Assembly: GCA_963556495.2 (NCBI GenBank) | Contig: OY747704.1 | Span: 6,436,501-6,500,500, forward strand | Length of the DNA stretch: 64,000 bases | Reading direction: 5' to 3' | From: Valencia hispanica | Taxonomy: Eukaryota > Chordata > Actinopteri > Cyprinodontiformes > Valenciidae | Part shown: in pieces, positions 1 to 11,500 of the stretch | Layout of the letters: the number at the start of each line of letters is the position of its first letter | Numbering within the stretch: the first letter of the stretch is position 1 | The notes under the pieces: model-generated | Database searches by the model: none | What the model was told of the DNA's origin: nothing | Seen by the model: the letters and a program-made list of their open reading frames with translations, nothing else | Position numbers and translations under genes: made by a program

Positions 1-2018
1 AACTTTTTTCCAAAGCCAAAATGTTGGAGTGACAACAAAATAAACTGATGTTCCAGACTATCAAAGGCTTCGAAAAAAATCTAAAAATAAGATAATTCCA
101 TCATTTTCAATTAAGTTTCCATAATCTAATAAATCTAAGACCAGACGGATATTATTGTGGATCGATCGGTTTGGAAGAAAGCCAGATTGTGTTTTACTAA
201 TAAAGTCGTTTATTCCATTTTTGAGTCTGTTAGCCAAGACATGAGTGAGCAAGTTATAGTCAACATTTAATAAAGTAATAGGTCTCAAATTGTCAATAAC
301 TGTTTTGTCTTTGTTTGGTTTAGGTATTAGTATTATTATTCCTTGTTTCATCGTAGTTAGAAGTGAATTGTTTTGTAGGCATTCCTTTAAAGCTTTAAAT
401 AGTAACTCTCTAATGTCATTCCAGAAAAATTTATAGAAGTTTGTGGTCAGACCGTCCTGACCAGATTTTCCCAACTTTATTTTCTGGACTACATGATCAA
501 GTTCACCAATGTTTAAATCCAAATCACATTCTCTTTCGAATTCCATATTAATTTGTGGGATAAACATACCAATATTATTGAAAAACTCTCTTGACTCTGA
601 TACTGAGAATTTGGATGAATATAGATGTTGTTCAAATTTAAATATATTCAACGAGATTTCGTTTGGATTAGTAATAAGATTACCATCTACATTTAATGCG
701 TTTATAGCATTTTTTGTCTGTCTTGTTTTCTCTAATTTACTAAAATATGAACTATTCTTCTCTCCATCTTCTACAACATTTATTTAAGTCACTCAACAAT
801 TGTTTTTCTGCTTCTTTAATTTTTTTAGTTTTTTCCTTCCCATATTTAATGGAATATTTTCTGACTTTATATTTTTAAAAAATCCCATTTTTTCCCAGCC
901 GAGTCTAGCGAATTATTTCTTTTGACAGATAATAGAATGTTCTTAATCATACTACAATACTGTTCATCATTTAGAAAAATCAGCATTAAATTTCCAGTAG
1001 CTTTTTCTAGTTGTATTTTCTATCTTTGGAATTAAACTTATAGACATTAAATAATGATCAGTGACAGGGGCTGCAGAGACATCAGCATGTGAGATATGTC
1101 CTAAAATATTTTGAGATACTAGCCACAAATCAATTCTTGATTTATTGTTGCCGTTCGAACGAATCCAAGAAAAGTGGCTTGTATATGGATTAAAATGTCT
1201 CCAAGCATCTAAAAGGGAATTATTTAAGCAAAAATTTGTAAACATTTGGTTATATGTGTGTGATGTAAATTTTGTGGGAAATCCATCATTTGCCATTCAT
1301 CGGGGGCACAAATAAAATCTCCCCCGACCATTATATTATCAGTTGGATATTTAATTTTAAACTCTCTAGGGGTGTCACGTGGCGCAGTGGGTTAAGACGG
1401 GCGCCCCATGTTCAGAGGCCTTAGTCCTCGATGCGGTTGTCCTGGTTTCGATTCCAGCCTGAGGACATTTGCCGAATGTCTCTCCCCTGCTTCTCTCCCC
1501 TTTCTATAAGCCTGTCCACTTTCAATAAAAGGCCACAAAAACCTTAGTAAATATATTTTAAAAAAATTAAATTCTCTAATATTTCTTGTAATTTCTTCAA
1601 AAACTAATTTGTTATCACCGTCTGTGTTATATCAATATAAATTACAGATAATCCCAAAAAAAACCCATCAAAATTTAAGATAACCATAATCCAATGTCCC
1701 TTAAAGTCTGTTTTATATTCTATGATCTTACCCGGACAGTTATAGAAACAGATCGCCACACCTGCTGATCTGTTAGAACCATGACTAAATAATAAAGAGT
1801 CCTCCCATTGGTTCTTCCAAAACATCATGTCCTCTTCATTTGAATGAGTTTCTTGAAGAAAAATGACTTGTGCCTTCTGTTCCTTGCAAAAATAAAGCCT
1901 TTCTTTTTGTAATGTTTTTAAGTCCTCTTGCATTTAACGAAATAAAACACAGTCTTGAATTTAAGAACATAAACAAAGAACCACAAACGGATAAACCAGG
2001 AATATAAGGGTTTACCAA
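1..2018 (-). pseudogene. L1 ORF2 remnant (endonuclease plus N-terminal reverse transcriptase)
   Basis: The product of an intact copy nicks target DNA and primes reverse transcription from the nick. The endonuclease begins near 2018-1900 with ISLNARGL and then IFLQETH, both typical of APE-type endonucleases. It continues at 1320-967 with GGDF, SRIDLWLVS and the catalytic TDH motif. The reverse transcriptase starts at 651-61 with IILIPKPNKD, LRPITLLN and QSGFLPNRSI, which are L1-clade RT motifs 1 and 2. The YADD core would lie upstream of coordinate 1. Frameshifts, stops and an inserted SINE show it is non-functional. Confidence 0.85.
1370..1566 (+). mobile_element. tRNA-derived SINE, copy 1
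   Basis: A tRNA-like head of about 80 bp carries an A-box-like stretch (GGCGCAGTGGGTTAAGAC) and a B-box-like stretch (GGTTTCGATTCC). The body ends with AATAAAAGGCCACAAAAACC. The flanks TTAAACTCTCTA (before) and TTAAATTCTCTA (after) look like a 12-bp target-site duplication, so the SINE was inserted into the L1 endonuclease region. Related copies are at 22001-22196 and 47141-47335, with a decayed one near 4885-5065. Confidence 0.8.
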
Positions 2019-2194
2019 AGCCTTAGATTAGTGAAAATAGGAACTAATAGAGCTGTACCTCTGAACAATTTCGGGTCTCATTCAGACCCCAGCAGAACTC
2101 ACTGATCCTCTTCAGGGGAAGATCTGGGTGTTTTCTATGAAGGCGAACGGTCCTCTGAAAAACGCCCTTTTGTTTTGCTCCCGCGCATCTTTAA

Positions 2195-3571
2195 TAGTGA
2201 TGTGCGATACCACGGATTTCCTATCCGATCCGATACCAAGTAAAATGAAGGCGAGTATCGGCGATTCCGATCCGATACCGATACTTTGCTCAAGACAAGG
2301 CAAGGCAAGGCAATTTTATTTGTATAGCACACTTTCAACAGCAGGGCAATTCAAGGTGCTTTACATGATTTGGTGATTTAAAAGAAACACATAAAAGAAA
2401 CACACATTATACATGATACACAATAAAGCAAGAGAAAAATAAAAAAAAGCAAGAGAGCATGAACACATTTCATACATATAACATCAAGCATTTACTCAAA
2501 GACAATTCTAAACAGATGGGTTTTTAGTCTCGATTTAAAGCAGTTCAGAGTTTCAGCAGCTCTACACTCGTCAGGAAGTCTGTTCCAGATAAGGGGAGCA
2601 TAGAAACTGAAAGCTGCTTCTCCATGTTTAGTTCTGAGTCTAGGGATGTTTAGTAGGCTAGAGTTGGAGGACCTGAGTGGTCTTGGTGGTTGGTACCATG
2701 ACAACAGGTCTTCAACATATTTTGGTGCTAAGCCATGTAATGATTTATAAACTAGTAAAAGTATTTTAAAGTCTATTCTCTGAGCTACAGGGAGCCAGTG
2801 TAAGGACTTTAGAACGGGGGTGATGTGCTCTACTTTCCTGGTTCTAGTGAGGAACACGAGCAGCAGCGTTCTGGATCAGCTGCAGCTGTCTGATTGACTT
2901 TTTAGGCAGACCTGTCAAGATGCTGTTGCAGTAATCAATCCGACTAAAGATAAACGCATGGATGAGTTTTTCTAGGTCGTGTTGCAAAATCAGTCCTTTA
3001 ATCCTAGAAATGTTCTTCAGGTGATAGAAAGCTGACCTTGTTATTGCCTTTATGTGACCCTGGAGGTTCAGGTCTGAGTCCATTACTACACCTAGGTTAC
3101 GAACCTGATCAGTAGTTTCTAGCTGTATTAATTGAAGCTGTGTGCTGACTCTTGATCGTTCCTTGATCGTGCTCAAATATTACTGTTTGGGAAATTAAAG
3201 TAACAAGTAGTGTACTTAAAAGTGTCACTTCATACTGAATGCAAGACATATAACTGGTTCTTCTTGTTTATTGATGAAGAATTATCATACAAGAAAAGAG
3301 CCAACTTACATATTTATTGACAGCATCTGAGCATGTGTGTCTTAAAAAGCCTACCTGAACATCTCAACATAAAACAATAAACATTTAGAGGGCATTATTC
3401 AGATAAACTAGGGTAATTGTGGTTACTTTACTCTGTATTTCTATTTCCAATAAACTACATATTTGCTCCAAATGACTGAAATATCAATATTTTTATAAGA
3501 ACATCGATTCTAGAACATACAAAGCTGGTATTGGAGGTATCGATATTTTAGTATCAATCCGCACATCACTA
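2195..3571. mobile_element. hAT-like non-autonomous element inserted in L1 ORF1
   Basis: The termini are inverted repeats, TAGTGATGTGCGATAC on the left and CGCACATCACTA on the right. They are flanked by a perfect 8-bp duplication ATCTTTAA at 2187-2194 and 3572-3579, the size produced by hAT transposases. There is no transposase ORF. About 880 bp of its length is a later L2 insertion (2294-3169). Confidence 0.85.
2294..3169 (-). mobile_element. L2-like LINE (family A), 5'-truncated 3' fragment
   Basis: The minus strand encodes the C-terminal part of an L2-type ORF2 ([48 protein letters not shown]). It ends in a short 3' UTR with the tandem GCCTT repeat that marks this family's 3' terminus. 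TGCTCAA occurs on both sides (2287-2293, 3170-3176) as a probable target-site duplication. Near-identical segments are at 37826-38520 and 49061-49900, so this family was active relatively recently. Confidence 0.85.
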
Positions 3572-4424
3572 ATCTTTAACCTTCGGCCACAACAGCCTCC
3601 TCGCCTCTCGGTCTTCCTGAATCAGATCTTCTGCAAATCTTATGCCGTTTTTCGATAGCTTCCATATCTGATTTCTGCACTCTCTCTTCACAAACTGAAC
3701 GATCACTTGCCTTGTGCTGTGCTTCTTTTTTTCCGACGCGATGCACCGTGTCCACCATGTCTTGAATGTTCCACGGAACTCCAGGTGCGATTTTAGTCAA
3801 AATGGCGATAACGGTTCCTTTGATGTCCTCGTTTTCTTTCTCGTTGAGCCCCTTTAAACGCAAATTCCATCTCCTTTGATATCTTTCTTGTTCTTTGTAT
3901 TTTTCCTTGGTGGAAAGTAGTTCATTTTGAAGTTTAGTCAGTTGGTTTTCGAGCATCTCTGTTTTCTTTTTCTTTTTGGAGACTTCTCCTCTTAGCTCCA
4001 ACACAACACATTGTTCCTCCATCTTAGCAGCTAAGACTTCCATCTTATTTTCTTGTATATCAAATCTGTCAGACAGCTTAGTTACCGCCTCCAGAATTTT
4101 TGTCATCGTTAAGTCCACCTCCTCAGACGGTTTCTCGTCCTCGGGCTTGTTTTTCTTCTTAGCTTGTTGCTGAAGCTTACTCAGAGTGGTCGGGGGTCCC
4201 CACGTTTGCTTCCACTCACTGACTTTTCACTCGCCATTTCCACGCAGTAATCGTGATCCAAGAAACTCATAAAGAGAGAAGCACAGGTCACCACTCAAAG
4301 AAACTACGTCTCATCAAGCTGAATGAGACTGAAAAAGCTATTATCGTTTCACTTTTGAGGGAAGTTGCATAAGCACCAGAAAGAACTTGCTGCTCAGAGC
4401 GCCATCTTGCCGGAACTCAGGCCT

Positions 4425-4502
4425 ACGCACAGCAGTGGGTACGGCGGTTAAGGCGTAACCTACGCGACTGACGCGACGCAGAAGTATAAACCAAGCTTAA
4501 GG
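4425..4502. mobile_element. Terminal fragment of a non-autonomous DNA transposon
   Basis: The sequence ends in ACGCGACGCAGAAGTATAAA. Its reverse complement starts like a MITE end also seen at 9478 (TTAAAGCCTAGTTTATACTTC). It abuts the L1 5' end, so the L1 may have landed inside this element, with the other half outside the window. Superfamily not settled (Harbinger-like or hAT-like). Confidence 0.35.
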
Positions 4503-4884
4503 GACACGTGCAATACTCATGCTGTCTAATCAGCACCTTGATATTCCACACCTGTGAGGTGGGATGGATTATCTTGGCAAAGGAGAAGTGTTCTCTAACA
4601 CGGATTTAGACAGGTTTGTTAACTGAGTATTGGGTCTTTTGTTTATATAGAAAATGTTTCAGATCTTTGAGTTCAGCTCATGAAAAATGGGAGCAAAAAC
4701 AAAAGTGCTGTGTTAATATTTTTGTTCAGTGTATTTAATAGTGGGTATATCCAAGTATGTATTGTCTTACATGTATATTGTTTCTTACTGGACATGTAGG
4801 TTCTCAGATTTTTGCTACTTAAATTTAGTCTAAATAATACTCTTTAAATGCAAATGTACATTATTTATTACATCCTAGAGCTGC

Positions 4885-5065
4885 AGCTATAACAAACTCC
4901 CTATCTGTCTGTCTGTGCGTCATGCTATTAGTCAATGACGCATCAGTCTAGGGTTTGATTCTCACCTTTGAGACCGTTGCTGCAAGTCTTCTCCCTTCTC
5001 TCTCTACACATATCCTGTCTGATCTGGTGCAAATAAAGGCCACTAGTGCCAGAAAAACCTTTAAA
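4885..5065 (+). mobile_element. Decayed tRNA-derived SINE, copy 2
   Basis: A B-box-like GGGTTTGATTCTCACC is followed by a pyrimidine-rich body and the family tail AATAAAGGCCACTAGTGCCA. The head is too diverged to show the A box. It lies in the npdc1 intron before the first exon in the window. Confidence 0.5.
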
Positions 5066-5425
5066 AGTGGCTATTTTACACGTGAGTATATATGGATGAA
5101 AAACGGAGCACCATTCAGCCTCCTGTTGTCTGCTGAAATTTTACTCCGTTTTAAATACTTATTTATTTTTAAACCAGACAGGAATATTAAAAATAGCCTA
5201 GTCTTCCTCCTGCTGTAAGAAGTTCCACACCGATAAATGTTGTTGTAAAATCTGTTAGTAACCTGCGCTTACTAACATAAGCTTGTTATCTGATTGGAAA
5301 ATAGTCCTGATTTTTAGTTTGTGGTCAATCAGCAATCAGGGCCAGTCAAATATAAAATTAGCTGGTTTCCAGTGACTTGTTTATTTCTTTGAACATGTCT
5401 GATTTTAGCCTTTGCTTTACTGCAG

Positions 5426-5515
5426 GTAAGGTGAGGACTTACCCTGAGCTAGATGAGCAGATTGACTTCCTGTCAGCCATCATCAGCGAGCAGAGAACTG
5501 AGTCCAGGATGCCAG
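5426..5515 (+). CDS. npdc1: npdc1 coding exon (first in window)
   Basis: The acceptor is TTTACTGCAG and the donor CCAG|GTATCT. It reads VRTYPELDEQIDFLSAIISE after two bases of a split codon and leaves one base of the next codon. It is an acidic extracellular segment. Confidence 0.85.
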
Positions 5516-8500
5516 GTATCTGAGGCTGTTTACATGCTTTTGTTTTGCACCTGAACATCCTTGTTGCTATATTTGGTCCAAGCTCGTCTTCCTGTGTCTC
5601 AGCCCCGCCCTCCCAGGACATTAGGTTAAAGCAGCTCATCGAGCCAAGCTCTGTACACAGTGGATTCCCCACAGAGCAGTCCACCAGCCCAAGCATCCCA
5701 CTCAACCCTACAAGTCCAACTTCCACCACCAACCACACCCCTGGTCGGCTCGGTGACCCGCTCATCGTTGCCTACCCCTCCAACGACCATGTGTTCATCA
5801 GTAAGTCTCTGTTAGAACTGTCTGTGATAATAATAATAATGACATTCAGTAATATTTGATTTTCATTCATTTCAATTAATATTGAATCCAAACAAACTAA
5901 ACAGAGAATCCACATTGTGTCATCACACATTGACTAGATTAATAGGCTACATGTGTTAATGATGAACATTACACCTGCTAGTGGCTGAACGCTCCGCATG
6001 GAGCTGAACTGTGCTGTCCGTTATACACAGGTATAACGGACAGTGTTGTAGTCAAGTCACCATCTCGCAAGTCCAAGTCACACTCAAGTCCTTAGTGTTC
6101 GAGTGCAAGTCCAAGTACCATAGAATTAGTCCAAGTCAAGTCGCTAGGTCCTACTGGCCAAGTCCCAAAAATAATCCTCCAGTCCAAGTCAAGTAATTAT
6201 CCCCTGAGAGCAAGTCAAAGATAAGAGAGCAGGGTGTAGATTTTAAGACTAAAATAATGACAGCCAAATATGGTTTACTTTATTTAAAAATAAATTCTAC
6301 TAAATGCCCCCATGCTAAGCTAACACAGTAGCATGTGCAAAACAATAAAACGTTAAATAAATTTGAAAACAATAGATAAGTAACATGCCACCTGTACACC
6401 TTCAAAGGTTTTGGGAAGTTATTAAATTTGTCCAGTAATCTAACCTAATATAACAAGCTAACATTAGCATTGGTTACATGCTAATTACAACAATAGCAAT
6501 TTATCATGAAGGAGTTCAAGTTCTTATGTTGCAAGTCCAAATGCAAGTCAACGGGGTGATGCTCAAGTCAAGTCACAAGTCCCTGAAAGGTGACTCAAGT
6601 CAGGACTTGAGTCCGAGCCTAGGACTCGAGTACTCCATCCCTGGTAATGGAGGCTGAATCGACACTCTGTTTCCACACTGGACTCTGGAATTACGATTTT
6701 AGCCAAGGTTTAGAAATCAGGGAATATCTTTCCAATTGAAGTTATTAGAATTTGGCAAGACTCTCTGAACGAGGGCTTTTCTGATTGTTTCAGCACAAGG
6801 TATTCTCTGCATACACTCCTTCTGCATCAGTGGATGAGCTGCAGTGATCTGTCACCGCTGGTTTGTGTCCAATGCAGTCACAGATGCGCTCCAAAGCCTC
6901 TGTAACTCTTCAACGCGCTGTCAGCTCCCGGCTAGCCAAATGCATTGAGTACAGTCTCCAGGACTGAGATGATGCTCATATGTTTTCAGATAAATCTTTT
7001 TTTTGAGTGACTAGTTACCTAAACTTAAAGTTGAAAATGTCTGCACCAAGTGGTCATGGGTGTAAATTGCAATCTGTTAAAATGACCGAAGGCCTTCAAA
7101 GTTTTCCGTCTCCGTTTAAGAAAAACAGGTCACATACGGAAACATTTTCAACACAACTGTTAGGTAACGTCCATCTTATTAAACAGGACAAGTTCTAGTT
7201 TCAGTAAACGGATTCTGTTGTAAAGCATCCATCTTTTTAAAGCAAAGAGAAAAACATTCTAACAGCGTCACCAAGCACAACTCAAGCGTCTTAGATCAAA
7301 GATGTCCTTTGTGAGTGCTGCCTGCTCTGTGGTCTTGTGACTGAGCTGATCTGTTACAGTGCATTGGTTCTGCCATACTGCATCACAGTGTGCACTGTTG
7401 TCTTCAGCGTGGAGGCTGCAGCTCACAGAGATCATGTCTTCCTCTGACAATCATAGACCTGCACCTCATTCCCTTCCTCTGATCATCTGTTTCCATGTGT
7501 TCTCAGTTATGAGCAGTGTGTTCATCGCAGCGGGTTCGCTGGCCTTGATCGTCGCAGGAGTCTGTTGGGTCAGGTAAGACTCATTTGCACCTCTGTTCCT
7601 AATTAGCTTCATGTCATCAAAAGATGCATGTCAGCTCCAAGAGTGTTTCATCATTGATTGATTTCATTTTTTGTTTGTATCAGACTGCAGAAGGGTGTGC
7701 GTCTAACTCAGGAGGTGGACTATCCTGCGTATGGCGTGGTAAAGGCCCAAACCTTTGGCAACTTTGTGAGTAGAACTCCTCGAGGAAAATAGGGAGGAAA
7801 TCCCGCAGCATGCACCAATGTTTGGCACAACCAGACCCGTCGCCAGGGCAATTTAGCTGGGGGGGGGCATGACTTTTTTGGGGGGGGGGGGGGGGGGGGG
7901 GTTATTTAACCCCTTTTGCGTTTTTACGTCCCGTTGGCAGTGTGTTACATGCCTCTGGGTCAAATCAGGCTTTTTTGACACCCTTTCTATGTATATATTC
8001 ATATTATACATCATTTGAAAGCTGAGATTCTTTCAGGGCCGGGTTGGCCAGAGGGAAGCTCAGGAGTTTTCCCGAACAGCTGGTCTGTTCTAGATCGGTA
8101 GCCAGAATGTTTGTTTTTGTGCTCCACTGTCACAGTCCTGCTGTGTGTCTGCTGGTGTACTTGAGTGAGGCATTTTCCTTTTATAGAAGATCTTTGTAAG
8201 CGCCACTGGTGCAACAGCTGCAGGTGATTAGTACTCCTTGCTGCTGTGCTCAATTCTGCTGTCAACTATTTTAATATTGTTTGCTAGCTGCTACCAGACG
8301 TCAGTAGATCTCTTCTGCTTTGAAACAAAGCCGCCTGACCCCTTCGCCTTGGAACCTCCTCCGATACCTGAATGGGTGGGCCCGCCCCGCCCTCTGGCGC
8401 CGGGTCTGGCTACGACACCGGGCTCTTGGGATTGATGTGCTCCAAAGCCTGAGTAATTTTTTAACGTCCAGGTCTGAGATGATGCTAAGATGCTCTAATG

Positions 8501-11500
8501 GCAATCTTTTTATTTTTTATTTTTGTTACCTCTACCCTGTGCGTAAAGCTAAAAATGTCTGCATTTGCACCAAGTGGTCAGATGTGTGAATACTCATCTG
8601 TCAAAATGGCCTTCAGATTTTCACTGTCCTAAAGAAACGGTCAAATACGGAGAATATTGGGTTAACGTGAACCCTGAAGCACATGTAAACATTACCATCC
8701 ATTTCTTGCTATGCTGAGCTTCTTGTTTTTACCAATTTTACACACTGCTAGATTATAAAAATGATCTGTTCCTCAACATATCTGCACACAGAACTGCTCT
8801 GATAACCCATACCTCTCTTTCTAATCCTTTTTAAATTGCTTACATAATCTAATGTGGCCAGCAACTGGTTAGTTAAAGGCCAATTATTTACTAGGCCACT
8901 GCCCTTTAAACGATGGCCAATCTTAAACATGTGCAGTAAAGACTCAGCCGTACAGTCTGACTGCTTGTTGATCTTTCTGATGTCTCCTAGCCTGGGGACA
9001 AGAAGCTGGCTCACAGTGCCCAGATGTACCACTACCAGCACCAGAAGCAGCAGATGCTCTCCCTGGAAAAGTAAGTCAGCCCATGTGTTGCCTGTTTTGT
9101 GCTCCTTCCTCCCTGCCCACCCCACCCCTCCTCCGCTTCATCAAATCTCTGTTATCTCTGTTAAATATTGAATGACTCAGCGTTTCCACGTGTGCGTTTG
9201 GCCGATGCAGAAGCAGGGACGAGCCCAGACCTCCTGACTCAGGAGCATCGACTGATGAGGAAAACGAGGATGGAGATTTCACCGTGTACGAGTGTCCTGG
9301 GTTGGCGCCAGTGAGTAAACACACTGCTTCACATGCTATGTCTGTACTTTGATGGGTGAAGATTAACTATTAACTTCTTGGCAGCAAAACACCTACACAA
9401 CATGAGCTGCCATGGGATGGTTTCCTCAGGCTTGCAAGCTTCCCCCTAAAAAGAAGTCGTTCTGGCTCAACGTTTCAGCCTTAAAGCCTAGTTTATACTT
9501 CTCCATGAGCAAGTTTGCACTCTCACGCACACATATTGACGGAGGCATTTTCTTTTTATATTTCTCCGTTGGTGTGTCAGTGTTGCAAAGCAATTCTCTA
9601 CCAGGGCGGGGGGGCGGCGGGTCTGCCTACCATTGAAGTGGCGTCTCTGGTCGACAGCAGTTTAGTTTCTTCAGCTTGTAAACGCACATCCACTCAAGGA
9701 GCGATGACCGACAGAGAGCGAGTTTTGATTGAGCTGTAAAGCTTTTTACTAGGAGTGCAGCTCATAGAATCCTCTAAAAACACATGTAAACAAACAAATA
9801 CAGCGGTCTTGTTGTTCTCTACACCTCCTGGTTTTCAAAATCACAAAAGGCCAGATTTAATAAAGTGGCCTTGGAATATAAAGCATGTAGTGGCCAAATG
9901 CTGCATTGACTACTAATTACATTGACTATACAGCGCTAGGGCTGTAATCAACCAAAGAAATTCTTGAAACCCTGAAATTCCGACCAAAAATCGACTAATT
10001 TGCAGGGGGGGGGGGGGGATCTAACAGCATTTTCCATTACGTCCATCTGCGCAATATAATTAAACTAAACGGCAAGGCAATTCAGGGAAAATGATCTTTA
10101 TTAAACATGCCTAAACAAGACAAGTACAAACGGAATAAAGCTGTGCATTGGGCTCAAAACAAAGACTGTGGGCACTGCGCAATTGCGCATTAGGCAATAA
10201 AATAAAAATAATAAAAACCTGACCAAATCCAGTAAACAGAAATAAATCTGCACAATAATAAAAGGGAACCATATGTTCGTTATTATTAACAATAAAATGA
10301 AACAAAATAAATAGGGCTGTAATCAACCAAATTCTGCCACACTGCCGATGTCTTTGACATGGTAGAAGACTCACTGTAGTAAACGCTAAGCAAAAATATT
10401 CAGCAACACAGGACTTAATTTGAGCCGGAAAATCCCGAGATTGTAATGCTGTGGAATGTGTGTTTTATTTTTTGTAAGCTCAGATTTATATATGTAATGG
10501 TTTATGCCATGATTATGCGTTAGTGTTGTTGCACTGTTCAGGGGGGTGGGGCACTCATCATGTTTTTACACATTTTTTTCCCGCTACCACTAACTGCGTT
10601 CCGGGACCTGTGGGTGTCTCTGGTCATGCCTGCGCTGTCATGTACTTTGCGTTCCGGCACCTAATGATCTACAAATTAAGCACTGAAGCCACATAACGTT
10701 GAATAACGTGGACGTTCTTCGATCTCCCTGTAGACTGTTAAAGCAATATCACACGAAAGGCAGCGCTGTTGTAGCCTACTCTAACATCAGAACCGATCAG
10801 CTCTCATGGAATGTCTCTTGTCCAATCAAATTTCAAAAATTAACACGGCATAAAATTGACCAATCAGATGTTCTGGTGAAATGATCTGGGGCTGATGTTG
10901 GGCTGACCAATCACAGACATGCGCTCTCTGTTGCGTTCGACGGATAGTTAAAAAATTGGCCTCTACTCCGTCCGTGCTTGCATGAGTGACGGAGAGACCT
11001 TGCGTCGACGGATAATGGCGCTGCGTGTCTCCAAACCTCTGCAGTCAGAGATGTTTCAGCCCATGCAGGTACAGCGCTCTTTAACGATGGATAATGACGC
11101 CTGAAATTAACTGGATTTTATTGTGTTCTATAACTTTAAAAAAGTATAGAACTGACTGGAAATTTGATTGGATTCTTTTTCAATAAATTAAATAGTACAA
11201 GCAGACACAGCCAGAGTAGAACACAATATAACTAGTGTTAATGTTTTGAAATGTCTAAATAATACTTTGCCCATATTTGAGAATAAGCATGCTTAAATCA
11301 TTTTGGAGTTGTTTGGATATTTCGACAGCCTAGTCTCCCAGCTGTATTTGAATGCAGCATGGGCAGCTGTTGGAAAAATCCCTTCTCATCACAAAATAAG
11401 GATTTTGGGCTGATTGGATGCTACTGGTAGCCATGTAGACAGCTAGTTTTTTTTTAATATCAGTGATATTTTCATTCAGCTTGACATTGTTTCAGGTGAT

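Larger units (their letters stand above)
2112..4237 (-). pseudogene. L1 ORF1 remnant (coiled-coil RNA-binding protein), split by a hAT insertion
   Basis: ORF1p coats L1 RNA as a trimer. The likely start is the ATG at 4237 on the minus strand (MASEKSVSG), with a frameshift near 4190. The main open part (4118-3576) shows a Lys/Glu/Leu-rich coiled coil (KMEVLAAKMEEQ, ENQLTKLQNELL) and then an RRM-like region with NLRLKGLNEKE and TVHRVGK. The C-terminal domain resumes after the inserted element, at about 2187-2112 (REQNKRAFFRGPFAFIE), and ends at a stop codon at 2112. Domain order and length fit a teleost L1 ORF1. Confidence 0.75.
1..4415 (-). mobile_element. L1-like LINE, 5' end intact, 3' end outside the window
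   Basis: The element is read on the minus strand. Its 5' end lies near 4415, where the minus strand carries an L1-like start (AAGATGGCGCTCTGAGCAGC). A coiled-coil ORF1 follows, then an ORF2 with an apurinic-endonuclease domain and the beginning of a reverse transcriptase. The RT catalytic core and 3' UTR lie beyond position 1. The copy is dead: ORF1 has a frameshift near 4190 and is split by a hAT element at 2195-3571. ORF2 is shifted near 1895 and split by a SINE at 1370-1566. Its relatives are the L1/Tx1 group of fish LINEs; the exact family cannot be fixed without a repeat library. Confidence 0.85.

Noticed and set aside
1370..1450. Possible tRNA gene
   Set aside because: The boxes belong to a dispersed SINE head with mismatched stems and several sister copies, not to a functional tRNA.
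6060..6600. Regularly spaced AAGTC words considered as a CRISPR-like array
   Set aside because: Unit spacing is irregular, there are no unique spacers of constant size, and the genome is eukaryotic; the terminal repeats explain it as a MITE.
11014..11061. Possible short host exon starting MALRVSKP
   Set aside because: It lies within a transposon-like interval in the last npdc1 intron, and no partner exon or family match was found; kept only as a finding.
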